A stretch of DNA of 64,000 nt, taken from Streptomyces tsukubensis. GTDB lineage: Bacteria; Actinomycetota; Actinomycetes; Streptomycetales; Streptomycetaceae. Below are positions 1 to 9,226 of the stretch, piece after piece. Made by a program: the position numbers and the translations under genes. The notes below the pieces were generated by a model. That model searched no databases, was not told the origin of the DNA, and saw nothing but the letters and a program-made list of their open reading frames with translations. Within the stretch, counting starts at the first letter, position 1. The number at the start of each line of letters is the position of its first letter. Where the stretch lies: NCBI RefSeq assembly GCF_009296025.1, contig NZ_CP045178.1:248001-312000 (forward strand), read 5' to 3'.

Positions 1-746
1 TCGGCGGTTTCGAGGGGACGCCGTCCGACGCGGTCTTCAAGCGCTGGACCCAGTTCGGACTTCTCTCGTCACACAGCCGCCTGCACGGCTCCAAGTCCTA
101 CCGGGTGCCGTGGGACTACGGTCCCGAGGCCGTCGAGGTCACCCGCGACTTCACCCGCCTCAAGCACCGGTTGATGCCGTATCTGTACGGCGCCGCCCGA
201 CAGGCCGAGGAGTACGGCACCCCGATGATGCGGGCGATGCTGCTTGAGTTCCCCGACGACCCGGCCTGCCGGACCCTTGACCGTCAGTACATGCTCGGTG
301 AGGAGCTGCTGGTGGCTCCGGTGCTCAGCGAGTCCGGCGAGGTCGAGTACTACGTACCGGAGGGCGTCTGGACCAACATCCTCACCGGTGCACGGGTGAC
401 GGGCCCCGGCTGGCAGCGCGAGACCCACGGGTTCGACACCCTGCCCCTGCTGGCACGTCCGGGAGCGGTGATCCCCTTCTCCTCCTCGGAGGAGAGCCCG
501 GCGGCCAACTGGTCGGACGGTGTGACACTGCGGGTCTACGCCCCGGCACCCGGCACCCGCAGGGTCGTCGAAGTACCGGCCGCGGACGGCACCGTCGCGG
601 CCCGCTTCACTCTGCGGCACACCGCCGAGTCCACCACCGCCACGACGGACAGCGCCCGTCCGTGGCACCTGCGGCTCGAACCGGAAGGGACGGTCGAGGA
701 CTGCGCGGCCGGAACGGCGGAGGCCACCGTGGAGCGGGCGGGGTGA
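1..746 (+). CDS. yicI: Alpha-xylosidase, GH31 (YicI type), C-terminal part only
   Basis: The gene enters from the left edge; the first complete codon in frame is at position 3 and the TGA ends at 746, so about 247 residues are present. The visible part starts in the end of the GH31 barrel (SSHSRLHGSKSYRVPW) and continues through the conserved GTPMMRAMLLEFPDDPAC and LDRQYMLGEELLVAPV stretches into the C-terminal beta-sandwich. These stretches match what I remember of E. coli YicI, which releases alpha-linked xylose from isoprimeverose-type oligosaccharides in the cytoplasm. The catalytic aspartates lie upstream of the window and cannot be checked. It is followed on the same strand, after about 310 bases with a hairpin, by malX- and malY-like genes, so a joint role in oligosaccharide use is possible. 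Confidence 0.88.
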   Translation, partial: GGFEGTPSDAVFKRWTQFGLLSSHSRLHGSKSYRVPWDYGPEAVEVTRDFTRLKHRLMPYLYGAARQAEEYGTPMMRAMLLEFPDDPACRTLDRQYMLGEELLVAPVLSESGEVEYYVPEGVWTNILTGARVTGPGWQRETHGFDTLPLLARPGAVIPFSSSEESPAANWSDGVTLRVYAPAPGTRRVVEVPAADGTVAARFTLRHTAESTTATTDSARPWHLRLEPEGTVEDCAAGTAEATVERAG

Positions 747-1060
747 AGCCGGCGGTCCCACGCCCGTGCCCGGCGCGGCGCGGGCGTGCGACCGCCACTC
801 CCCCGCCCGCATCCCTTTTCCTCACGGGCGGGGGACGGTAGGCTGCACGACTCCATGGACAGTCGCCGACCTGCTGTGATGTGATCCGTGCGGCGGAACG
901 GCCTTGCCTGGCGTCGCACACCGGGCGAACCCCGGACGCGCGCCGGGACGGCCGGGCCCCTCCCCGTCCTTCGTTCCGCATCCGTCCGTCGCCGACTCCA
1001 CCCGTGTCGCCCAGGCGAGCACCGGAGTACGTCACCTCAAGGCTCGAAAGTTCCGCTCAC
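747..1060. other. Intergenic region between yicI-like and malX-like genes
   Basis: This 314-base stretch contains a terminator-like hairpin (800-834) but no credible coding frame: the frames open here have no recognisable content. No clear -35/-10 pair was seen upstream of the malX start, and the bases just before that start carry only a weak ribosome binding site. Confidence 0.5.
800..834. terminator. Hairpin after the yicI-like gene
   Basis: A ten-base inverted repeat (800-809 CCCCCGCCCG, 825-834 CGGGCGGGGG) encloses a 15-base loop containing a short T run. There is no U tract after the stem, as is common for terminators in high-GC actinobacteria. Confidence 0.55.
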
Positions 1061-2691
1061 ATGCAGAAGACCAAAGCGGCCCTCTGGGAATTCCTCCAGG
1101 GCCTCGGCAAGACCTTCATGCTCCCGGTGGCCCTGCTCGCGTTCTGCGGGATCATCCTGGGCGTCGGTTCCTCTCTCTCCAGCGAGGCCGTCACCGACAA
1201 CCTCCCCTTCCTGAAGGCCGAGGGCTTCCACCTCGTCTTCACCTGGATGGCCAACACCGGTCTCGTCGCCTTCACGTTCCTCCCGGTCCTCTTCGCCATG
1301 GCCATCCCCCTGGGGCTGGCGCGCGAGGACAAGGGAGTGGCCGCCTTCTCCGGTTTCGTCGGTTTCGCCGCCATGAACCTCGCGGTCAACTTCTATCTGA
1401 CGGCGAAGGGCGTCGACTTCGAGGACGAGAAGGCCATCGCCCACTACGGCATAGCCGACGTGCTGGGGGTGCCGTCCATCGATACGGGGCTGCTCGGGGC
1501 GGTGGCTGTTGGCATCGTTGTCAGCATCCTCCACCGGCGCTTTCGTACCCAGCGGATGCCTGACGCCCTGGCCTTCTTCGGTGGCCTGCGGTTCGTACCG
1601 ATCATCTCGGCGCTCGTCCTGAGCGTGCTCGGCCTGCTCATCCCGCTCGTCTGGCCGACGTTCAACGGGTGGATCACCGCGGTGGGGCGCGGTATCGGGC
1701 ACACCGGCGTCTTCGGCCCGTTCTTCTTCGGCATGGGCGAGGTCCTGCTGCGTCCGATCGGCCTCCACCACATCCTCGTGGCGATGTTCCGTTTCACGGA
1801 CGTCGAGGGTCCGGGGCGATCTGCGGTGACCATGTATCCGGCGCCCTCAACATGTTCTACGCCCACCTCGCCTGCTCGTCGGCACCGACCGGTGCCCTCA
1901 CCGACGCGACCCACTTCCTCTCCCAGGGCAAGATGGCCGCGTACCTCGGTGGTCTGCCGGGCGCCGCGCTGGCCATGTACCACTGCGCCAGGAGGAAGAT
2001 GCGGCCCGAGATCAAGGCGCTGCTCGTCTCCGGCGTCGTGGCCTGTGTGGTCGGCGGCATCACGGAGCCGCTGGAGTTCCTCTTCCTGTTCGTCGCGCCC
2101 TGGCTGTACCTCATCCACGCGGTCCTCGTGGGGCTCGGCTTCCTGACGGCGGCGGTGCTCGGCGTCTTCATCGGCAACACCGACGGCAACGTCATCGACT
2201 GGCTGGTCTTCGGTGTGCTCCAGGGCTCGACCACCAAGTGGTATCTGATACCGGTGATCGCGGCCGTCTGGTTCGTCGTGTACTACTTCCTCTTCCGCTG
2301 GGCGATCACCCGTTTCGACCTCAAGACACCGGGCCGCGAGGACGATCCCGAGCCCGACGCCGAGGACGCGGGGTCCGGCGAGGACAGCGAGGGCGACGGC
2401 GCCTCCGGGGGGAGCGAGGAGGCGAAGCCGCGCGAGCTGGTGGCGGGGAAGTACGACGCCGTCGCCATCCTCGAAGCGATCGGGGGCGCCGACAACATCC
2501 AGTCGCTGGACAACTGCATCACGCGTCTGCGGATGACCGTGCGGGACGCCGACCAGGTGAACGAGGCTCGGCTGAAAAAGCTCGGCGCCGTCGGGGTCAT
2601 CAAGCTCGACGCGCACAGCGTGCAGGTCATCATCGGGCCGCAGGTCCAGTCGGTGAAGGACGCGATCGCCACGATGGTCCCGGTGGGCTGA
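1061..2691 (+). pseudogene. malX: PTS EIICB permease of MalX type, frameshifted
   Basis: Read across one frame change, the gene codes for about 543 residues closely resembling E. coli MalX (530 residues), the glucose/maltose-family PTS permease. The first part (from ATG 1061, MQKTKAALWEFLQGLGKTF) carries the first EIIC membrane segments up to LHHILVAMFRFTDVEG. The rest continues in another frame from AICGDHVSGALNMFYAHL through further EIIC helices (GNTDGN, SSTKWY-like STTKWYLIPV) to an EIIB domain with the phosphorylation site in SLDNCITRLR. The shift lies in the G run at about 1812-1815: one extra G would restore a protein aligning with MalX without a gap. This is either a real frameshift mutation or a homopolymer sequencing error. 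A malY-like gene follows two bases after the stop. No EIIA gene is nearby. Confidence 0.85.
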
Positions 2692-2693
2692 CC

Positions 2694-3944
2694 ATGTCGT
2701 CGTATTCCGCCGGGTCAGAACCCGAACGCCCACCCGAACGCGCCGGCCGGGAGCAGGTGGCCGGCCGGGCTCCCTACGACTTCGACACCCCGGTCGACCG
2801 GCACGGCACCTGGTGCACGCAGTGGGACTACGTCGAGGACCGTTTCGGCGTTTCCGATCTGCTGCCCTTCACCATCTCGGACATGGACTTCGAGACGGCG
2901 CCCGAGATCATGTCGGCGCTCCGCGGCCGTCTGGACCACGCCGTGCTGGGTTACTCGCGGTGGCGTCAGGACGACTTCCTCTCGGCGATCGTCCACTGGT
3001 ACGCGTCACGCCATGCCACCACCGTGGACCCGGAGACGATCGTGTACGGCCCTTCGGTCATCTACCAGTTGTCCCAGTTGCTGCGACTCTGGTCCCGGCC
3101 GGGGGACGGCGTGGTCGTCCACACTCCGATGTACGACGCGTTCCCCAAGACGGTGGCGGCCCACGGACGGCTGCCCCGCGAGTGCCCGCTCGACGACTGG
3201 GAGGAGTTGGAGCGGCTCCTCGCGCTTCCCGACACGGCGGTGCTGCTGCTGTGCTCGCCGCACAACCCGACGGGCAGGGTCTGGACCGCGGCCGAGCTGG
3301 ACCGGATGGCCGAGCTGTGCGCGGCGCACGGGGTGGCGGTCGTCAGCGACGAGATCCACTCGGACCTGGCGCACGCCCCGCACGTACACCGCCCGTGGGT
3401 CGGCCGTGGCGGGGCCGGCCGGTGGGCGGTGATCACTTCAGCCTCGAAGTCCTTCAACGTGCCAGCGCTGACGGGGAGTTTTGGGATCATCGGCGACCCG
3501 GCCTCGCGTGACGCCTATCTCGAACAGCTCAAGGAGGCGGACGGCCTCTCGTCCCCCGCCGTGCTGTCCCTGGTGGCGCACATCGCCGCGTACCGGCGCG
3601 GGGAGCCCTGGCTCGACGCCCTGCGCGCGTACCTCGCGGGCAACCTGGCGATGCTCGCGGAGCGGCTGCGCTCGGAGTTCCCGCGCCTGGGCTGGGAACC
3701 GCCGCAGGCGGGGTATCTGGCCTGGATCGACCTGCGGCCGCTGGCGGTGGACGACGACGCGCTGCAACGTCAGCTCATAGAGGTCGAGAAGGTGGCCATC
3801 ATGCCGGGAGCGGCCTATGGTTCCCCCGGTCACGTCCGCCTCAACCTCGGCTGCCCGCGTTCCAAGGCGGAGGCCGGTGTGGAGGCCCTGGTGCGGGCGT
3901 TGCGCAGGCTCACCGGGGCGGGGCAGGGGCCGCGCACGGTCTGA
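2694..3944 (+). CDS. malY: MalY-type PLP-dependent aminotransferase / cystathionine beta-lyase
   Basis: 416 residues, fold type I PLP enzyme. The N-terminal run VDRHGTWCTQWDYVEDRFG and the motif YGPSVIY agree almost exactly with my memory of E. coli MalY (390 residues). CSPHNPTGRVW (about 188-197), SDEIHSDLAH (about 218-227) and the PLP lysine K252 in SASKSFNVPALTG are in place, so it should cleave cystathionine-like C-S bonds. E. coli MalY also inactivates the activator MalT; no malT is present here, so that regulatory role cannot be assumed. The ATG at 2694 comes two bases after the malX stop, so the two are probably cotranscribed and translationally coupled. An N-terminal extension of some 25 residues relative to E. 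coli is low in complexity. Confidence 0.88.
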   Translation: MSSYSAGSEPERPPERAGREQVAGRAPYDFDTPVDRHGTWCTQWDYVEDRFGVSDLLPFTISDMDFETAPEIMSALRGRLDHAVLGYSRWRQDDFLSAIVHWYASRHATTVDPETIVYGPSVIYQLSQLLRLWSRPGDGVVVHTPMYDAFPKTVAAHGRLPRECPLDDWEELERLLALPDTAVLLLCSPHNPTGRVWTAAELDRMAELCAAHGVAVVSDEIHSDLAHAPHVHRPWVGRGGAGRWAVITSASKSFNVPALTGSFGIIGDPASRDAYLEQLKEADGLSSPAVLSLVAHIAAYRRGEPWLDALRAYLAGNLAMLAERLRSEFPRLGWEPPQAGYLAWIDLRPLAVDDDALQRQLIEVEKVAIMPGAAYGSPGHVRLNLGCPRSKAEAGVEALVRALRRLTGAGQGPRTV

Positions 3945-4009
3945 GCGTGGGCCGGGGTTCGGGCCGGGCCGCAGCCGCGACGGCCCGGCCCCGGTCCCGC
4001 CCCGGTGGT

Positions 4010-4918
4010 CTATGCGGCGAACCGTTCATGGTCGGCGAGGACTTCCTCGATCACGCGGCCGCAACGGAGGGCCCGTTCTGCGTCGTCGGCGCACTCGGAC
4101 AGCACGAGGAGCGCCTTCCACAGGGCCCAGCCACGGGCCCTCGCCCAGGTGGCCTCGTCCTGGCGGACCGTGCGGCGGAACGCCTCCCGCCCCTCCTCGC
4201 CGAGCCATCCCCACGCGAACACCAGATCGCAGGCGGGGTCGCCGACACCGGAGGTACCGAAGTCGATGACGGCCGCCAGCTCGCCGTCGCGGACGAGCAG
4301 GTTGCCCTCGGAGACGTCGCCGTGGAACCAGACGGGCTTCCCGTGGTGCGGTGAGGCGAGGGCGCGGTCCCAGACGGCGGTTGCCCGTTCGGTGTCGACT
4401 CGCCCTTTGAGAGCGGTCAGACAGCGGCGGGTCTCGTCGTCGTAGTGGGCGGGGGACGCCCCCCGGTACCAGCTGTGTTCACCGGCGGGCGGCCCCTCGA
4501 CGGCGTCGCAGGCCTGAAGGGCGAGGAGGAATTCGGCGACCGAGGTGGCGAACCGGGCCCGGTCGGCGATACGCCCTCTTTCGGCCGTCTCGCCTTTCAG
4601 CCATCCGCGCACGGACCAGGGGTAGGGATATCCCTCGCCCGGCGCCCCCTCCCCCAGTACCTCGGGAACAGCCGCAGGAAGCGCGGGCGCGAGCCGCGGC
4701 AGCCAGTCGTTCTCCTTGCCCACGGCGAGGGCGTACCCGGCGGCGGTCGGCAGCCGGACCGTCATGGTGTCGCCGAGACGGTAGGTCCTGTTGTCCCAGC
4801 CGTCGACCTCCACCGGCGTCACAGGAAGGCCGCTCCACCGGGGGAACTGCGTATGGATCAGCCGTTCCACGAGGGTGGCGTCGATGCCCGCGCGTCCGTC
4901 GGGAGGGGTGGGAGCCAT
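4010..4918 (-). CDS. Aminoglycoside phosphotransferase (APH) family protein
   Basis: About 302 residues from ATG 4918 (another ATG ten codons upstream is possible). The kinase-like fold is shown by the catalytic loop VWFHGDVSEGNLLV and the metal-binding IDFGTSGVGDPACDLV, and the N-terminal DNRTYRLGDTMTVRLPT forms the ATP-binding lobe. Such proteins phosphorylate small molecules (aminoglycosides, macrolides, sugars or homoserine-like substrates); the substrate cannot be told from sequence. It is convergent with malY (about 65 bases between the stop codons) and stands alone. Resistance should not be assumed, since streptomycetes carry many APH paralogues of unknown substrate. Confidence 0.8.
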   Translation of the reverse strand: MAPTPPDGRAGIDATLVERLIHTQFPRWSGLPVTPVEVDGWDNRTYRLGDTMTVRLPTAAGYALAVGKENDWLPRLAPALPAAVPEVLGEGAPGEGYPYPWSVRGWLKGETAERGRIADRARFATSVAEFLLALQACDAVEGPPAGEHSWYRGASPAHYDDETRRCLTALKGRVDTERATAVWDRALASPHHGKPVWFHGDVSEGNLLVRDGELAAVIDFGTSGVGDPACDLVFAWGWLGEEGREAFRRTVRQDEATWARARGWALWKALLVLSECADDAERALRCGRVIEEVLADHERFAA

Positions 4919-5077
4919 CCGTGCATCGTGCGTGGGCCGATCCCGCACCGCAAACCAATATCGGAACCGGCACCGCGCGCCCGCCCCGTCCGCCTGGCCT
5001 GAAGACGCCTCTCCTGCCGTCCGTGCGGCTCGGCGCTCTTGTCACGGTTCTTGACGGCCCTTCACCCCTGGCTCATA

Positions 5078-5107
5078 TTGACTACTCAGTAGACCGATCA
5101 GTAACAA
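5078..5107 (+). promoter_or_regulatory. Putative promoter with palindromic operator before the SGNH esterase gene
   Basis: TTGACT (5078-5083) and TAACAA (5102-5107) are 18 bases apart. Inside the spacer is the perfect inverted repeat CTACT-C-AGTAG (5082-5092), and a further CAGTA half-site follows next to the -10. The arrangement suits repression by a TetR-like protein. It lies about 130 bases before the esterase start. Confidence 0.4.
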
Positions 5108-5236
5108 ATGCTCAGTGCAGGTGGCAGGCGGCGCGCGGACGGGACCGCGGGGCCGCTTCGTCGGTACGACAGCGCCGGGCCCCATGGCCTCGCGGCTCAG
5201 TCCAACACCCTGTTCCCGCTGGGGAGGCATCACTTC

Positions 5237-6115
5237 ATGCCGTCAAGCAGATCGTCTCGCTTCCGCCCGCTCCTCACAGCGGCCGCCGCCGTCACCGCGT
5301 CCCTCGCGGTGGCCCTGGGCGCGGGAGCGGCGCCCGCTTCCGCGCAGGCGGGCGTCGGCCGTTATGTCGCGCTCGGCGACTCCTACGCCTCGGGGGCCGG
5401 CGTCCCCACTCAGGTCGACACCGGGTGCACCCGCTCGGACCGCAACTATCCGTCCGTGCTGGGCAAGGCCGTGGGCCCGGCCGCCCAGAAGGACGTCACG
5501 TGCGGTGGGGCCACCACGGTGCACATGACCTCGGCCCAGAGTTCCTCCGCGGGGCCGCAGTTCGACGCGCTCACCGCCGACACCGACCTGGTGTCGGTCA
5601 CCATCGGGGGCAATGACATCGGTTTCGCCGACATCATCACCCGCTGTGTGACCCTCGGCCTCCTCTCCCCCTCCGGGTCTCCCTGCAAGACCAGCTACAC
5701 CTGGACCGGATCGGACCAGCTGACTCAGAAGATCCAGGCCACCGCGCCGAAGATCGCCTCCGTGATCGACGGCATCCATCAGCGGTCGCCCCAGGCCAAG
5801 GTCCTCGTGGTCGGCTACCCGGCGATACTGCCCGACGACGGCAGCAACTGCCGTTCCACCGTCACCATCGCCAAGGGCGACGCCCCGTGGCTCCGCGACA
5901 CGGAGAAGCGCCTGAACAGCATGATCGCCTCGCAGGCCGCCTCGCACGGCGCCGTCTATGTGGACGCCTACGCACGCTCGGTCGGCCACGACGTGTGCAA
6001 GCCTGTCGGCACCCGTTGGATCGAACCGCTCATCACCAGTGCCGCCGCCCCGTTCCATCCGAACGCGGCCGGGGAGCAGTCGATGGCCGACGCCGCCCGC
6101 GGCGCCCTGGGCTGA
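5237..6115 (+). CDS. Secreted SGNH/GDSL-type esterase or lipase
   Basis: 292 residues. ATG 5237 is preceded by GGGGAGG at a good distance. A Sec signal peptide (basic N-terminus, hydrophobic stretch about 12-31, cleavage near APASAQA) shows export. Block I is VALGDSYASGAG with the nucleophile S49; block III is TIGGNDIGF; the catalytic histidine is H274 in PFHPNAAGEQ. Several cysteines in the mature part suggest disulfides. This is the small extracellular SGNH lipase/esterase type known from Streptomyces, which hydrolyses acyl esters. The gene stands alone between a regulated-looking promoter and a very strong terminator. Confidence 0.9.
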   Translation: MPSSRSSRFRPLLTAAAAVTASLAVALGAGAAPASAQAGVGRYVALGDSYASGAGVPTQVDTGCTRSDRNYPSVLGKAVGPAAQKDVTCGGATTVHMTSAQSSSAGPQFDALTADTDLVSVTIGGNDIGFADIITRCVTLGLLSPSGSPCKTSYTWTGSDQLTQKIQATAPKIASVIDGIHQRSPQAKVLVVGYPAILPDDGSNCRSTVTIAKGDAPWLRDTEKRLNSMIASQAASHGAVYVDAYARSVGHDVCKPVGTRWIEPLITSAAAPFHPNAAGEQSMADAARGALG

Positions 6116-6180
6116 CACCCCGCACGGCCCGCACACCCACCACCCACACCCACACCCACCGTCACCTCGTCGCTCCACGT

Positions 6181-6223
6181 ATGACGAAGTCCCCGGCCGC
6201 GCCTCGGCCGGGGACTTCGTCAT
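6181..6223. terminator. 19-bp perfect hairpin terminator after the esterase gene
   Basis: A perfect inverted repeat of 19 base pairs (6181-6199 with 6205-6223; arms begin ATGACGAAGTCCCCGGCC) with a five-base loop lies 65 bases after the esterase stop. It is the strongest hairpin seen in the window. Confidence 0.85.
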
Positions 6224-6424
6224 GCGTGGAGGCACCGAACCGGAACCCCCGATCCGCAAGGCCAGTTCGGGGTCCTGGACCGTTGGGGCGTAGCGGTGAT
6301 CGCGACGGAGCCGTTGACATGTACGCACGAGACGGTGAAGGGTACTGATCGAAAATCCAGCGTTCCAAGCATGTCCGCGCACCCCTCGTTCATCTCGCTG
6401 TTCGGCACGAACGGAGAACGTTCC

Positions 6425-9097
6425 TTGCGGATCACCCGACCCCGTCCCAGACACACGGCGGCAGCGGCGCTTTCTGCCCTGGTACTCGCCCTTACCACCC
6501 TCACCGTTCCCGGCGCCCAGGCGCGCCCCTCCGCCGCGACGCCGTCGGGCGTCCTCGACAGCGGTACGAAGAACGTCACGTGGAAGAGCCCCGTCTACGA
6601 GAAGGGCACGGTCGACTCACCCACCAAATGCGGCACGGCCGCCGAGGACCCCGACAACGCGGTCTGTGCCCGCTTCGACCTGACCGTCGATCCGCCGGAC
6701 GGCCAGTGGGACGACAATCCGGAGGGCGGCGTCCCCGTCTCCGTCCAGTGGGAGACGCCCACCGACGACTTCGACCTGTACGTATACGACGAGGACAACA
6801 AGCAGGTCGCGTCGAGCGCGGGCGCCGCGGACCCCGAGGCCACGGTGATTCCCAAGGCGTCGGGCACCTACCACGTGGTCGTCGTCCCCTACAACGTCCA
6901 CAACAACTCCTTCACCGGCAAGGCGTATCTGCCCGAGCCCACCGACGCGGGGAACCTCACCGGCTTCAGCGGCTCGCACGGTACGTACGAGGTGGCGGCG
7001 GGCGATCTGAAGGCGCGCGCCTCCTTCTTCGACGACGAGACCCTGCGTCTCCAGGCCTCGCCCGACGGCGATCCGGCCGACCCACCCGACAGCCACATGA
7101 TCCAGCACCGGCCGAAGGCGGAGCGGCGCACCAGTACCTTCGACGCGGGTTCGTACTACGGCATCCGCTCCAAGGGGGTCGTACTGCGCGTGTACAAGAG
7201 GCCGCTGCGATTCGCCCTCTACAAGGGCGACAACCGCACGGCCGTATGGAAGGAGGCCGACCCACTGCGCTGGACCTCCGGCGGTCTGCGGCAGAGCCTC
7301 GAACGGGGCGCGAAGGAGCAGTTCTTCGGCGGCGGTGAGCAGAACGGCAGCTTCTCCCACCGCGACCAGGTGATGAATGTCGGCAACAACACCAACTGGG
7401 ACGAGGGCGGCTACAACAACTCCCAGCCGTTCTACATCTCCACCGCCGGCTACGGCGTGTACCGCAACACCATGACCCCCGGCTCGTACGACTTCGGTTC
7501 ACCTGTCCGCACCGGGCAGCAGGAACGACGCCTGGACGCCTACTACTTCGTGGGCGACACCAAGTCGGTCATCGGCAAGTACACCTCGCTCGTCGGCAAG
7601 CCGTTCATGCCGCCGGTGTACGGCCTCGAACCGGGCGACGCGGACTGCTACCTGCACAACGCCAACCGGGGCGAGCGCCACACCCTGGACGCGCTGAAGG
7701 TGGCGGACGGATACACCCAAAATCAGATGCCGCTCGGCTGGATGCTGGTCAACGACGGTTACGGCTGCGGTTACGAGAACCTTCCGCAGACCGGCGCGGG
7801 ACTGAACGAGAGCCACGCGCAGCTCGGTCTCTGGACGGAGGACGGCCTCCCCGACCAGAGCGAGGAGGCCAAGGCGGGTGTCCGGGTGCGCAAGCTGGAC
7901 GTCGCCTGGGTCGGTTCCGGTTACGGCATGGCCCTCGACGCCTGCGACGAGGCCAAGGCGGGCATCGAGGACAACAGCGACTCGCGCGGCTTCGTGTGGC
8001 TCCCCGTGTCATGGGCGGGAGCTCAGCGCTGCGGGGTGCTGTGGAGCGGTGACCAGAAGATGTCGTGGGACTACATCCGCTGGCAGATCCCGACCTACGC
8101 CGGCGCGACCATGTCCGGTATCGCCTACAACACGGGGGACGTCGGCTCCATCTACAGCCACGACGCCGAGATGTACACCCGTGACCTCCAGTGGAAGTCG
8201 TTCCTGCCCACCATCATGACGATGGACGGCTGGGCCAGCGACATGACCACCAAGAAGCCGCACGACCAGCAGCCGTGGCTGGACGGCGAGCCGTACACCT
8301 CCATCAACCGCAAGTACCTCCAGCTGAAGGAGCGGCTGCTGCCGTACATGTACACGCTGTCGAAGGAGGCGACGAAGACGGGTGTCGGGGCGGTACGGCC
8401 CCTGTCGTTGGAGTACCCGGACGACCCCGCGGCGCTCGGGCCCGACGCGAAGTACGAGTTCATGTCGGGGCCCGACTTCCTGGTCGCCCCCGTCTACAGC
8501 GACACGGACGTCCGCGACGGCATCTACCTGCCGAAGGGCACCTGGACCGACTACTGGACGGGTAAGACGTACCACGGCCCGACCACCGTCAACGGGTACA
8601 AGGCCCCGCTCGACACCCTCCCCCTCTTCGTCAAGGGCGGTTCGATCGTGCCGATGTGGCCGAAGGGCACGCTGTCGTGGGAGAACCGGGACAAGAGCCG
8701 GCTCGACTACGACATCCACCCGAAGGGCACCACGGACTACACGCTCTACGAGGACGACGGCGTCACCAGGAAGCACGAGAAGGGTTCCTCGGCGACCCAG
8801 CAGGTCAGGGTCCACGCGCCCGAGCACGGCCACGCGGCGACCACCATCGATGTCGGGGCCAGTGTGGGCGACTACACGGGCAAGCCGGCGTCCCGCTCGT
8901 ACCGCTTCACCGTGCACGGCAAGGACGCGCCCGCCGGGGTCTCCCTGGGCGGCGGCCGTCTCCACGAGGTGGACTCCGCGAAGGCGCTCGACGGTGTGAA
9001 GTCCGGCTGGTTCACCGATCCGAAGAGCGGAGTCACGGAGGTCAAGACGCCTTCCCTCTCCACGGGGCACGGCTTCAAGGTGTCCCTGCGGCGGTAG
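6425..9097 (+). CDS. Secreted GH31 glycosidase or transglucosidase
   Basis: About 890 residues from the TTG at 6425, chosen because it follows GGAGAACG and directly begins a Sec signal (RITRPRPRHTAAAALSALV, cleavage near GAQA); an ATG at 6371 would add 18 residues. Residues about 40-170 form a beta-rich domain (DDFDLYVYDEDNKQVASS) that may bind carbohydrate. The GH31 part has KLDVAWVGSGYG with the likely nucleophile Asp (about residue 492) and GVLWSGDQKMSWD with the likely acid/base Asp (about 543), followed by the C-terminal beta-sandwich. The nucleophile motif is not the DMNE type of classical alpha-glucosidases; it recalls secreted 6-alpha-glucosyltransferase-like members, from memory only. 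It should act outside the cell on alpha-glucans; the exact product is not predictable. Confidence 0.85.
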   Translation: MRITRPRPRHTAAAALSALVLALTTLTVPGAQARPSAATPSGVLDSGTKNVTWKSPVYEKGTVDSPTKCGTAAEDPDNAVCARFDLTVDPPDGQWDDNPEGGVPVSVQWETPTDDFDLYVYDEDNKQVASSAGAADPEATVIPKASGTYHVVVVPYNVHNNSFTGKAYLPEPTDAGNLTGFSGSHGTYEVAAGDLKARASFFDDETLRLQASPDGDPADPPDSHMIQHRPKAERRTSTFDAGSYYGIRSKGVVLRVYKRPLRFALYKGDNRTAVWKEADPLRWTSGGLRQSLERGAKEQFFGGGEQNGSFSHRDQVMNVGNNTNWDEGGYNNSQPFYISTAGYGVYRNTMTPGSYDFGSPVRTGQQERRLDAYYFVGDTKSVIGKYTSLVGKPFMPPVYGLEPGDADCYLHNANRGERHTLDALKVADGYTQNQMPLGWMLVNDGYGCGYENLPQTGAGLNESHAQLGLWTEDGLPDQSEEAKAGVRVRKLDVAWVGSGYGMALDACDEAKAGIEDNSDSRGFVWLPVSWAGAQRCGVLWSGDQKMSWDYIRWQIPTYAGATMSGIAYNTGDVGSIYSHDAEMYTRDLQWKSFLPTIMTMDGWASDMTTKKPHDQQPWLDGEPYTSINRKYLQLKERLLPYMYTLSKEATKTGVGAVRPLSLEYPDDPAALGPDAKYEFMSGPDFLVAPVYSDTDVRDGIYLPKGTWTDYWTGKTYHGPTTVNGYKAPLDTLPLFVKGGSIVPMWPKGTLSWENRDKSRLDYDIHPKGTTDYTLYEDDGVTRKHEKGSSATQQVRVHAPEHGHAATTIDVGASVGDYTGKPASRSYRFTVHGKDAPAGVSLGGGRLHEVDSAKALDGVKSGWFTDPKSGVTEVKTPSLSTGHGFKVSLRR

Positions 9098-9148
9098 CAC
9101 CACCAGGGGCGGTCGCACCACCGTTCACCGCCCGCTGTTCCACCGCAC

Positions 9149-9186
9149 ACGTACACGGGGGCCGCGCGGACGGCCCCCGTGTACGT
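9149..9186. terminator. Hairpin terminator after the GH31 gene
   Basis: A 16-bp perfect inverted repeat (9149-9164 and 9171-9186; arm ACGTACACGGGGGCCG) with a six-base loop lies 50 bases after the GH31 stop and also faces the convergent small membrane-protein gene, so it can serve both strands. Confidence 0.8.
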
Positions 9187-9226
9187 ACGTCGACGGGCAC
9201 CTCGTTGACGGCGAGCCGGTCGAGGT

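Noticed and set aside
2238..2693. A 152-codon upstream extension of malY
   Set aside because: It overlaps the EIIB end of the malX-like gene in another frame and is Arg/Gly-rich; the family begins just after ATG 2694.
4010..4918. Antibiotic resistance gene
   Set aside because: The kinase fold is clear, but nothing in the sequence or neighbours indicates an antibiotic substrate.
5243..6454. A 403-codon minus-strand frame opposite the SGNH esterase
   Set aside because: Composition is Gly/Arg/Val-rich with no domain, and the opposite strand encodes a complete esterase with signal peptide and catalytic residues.
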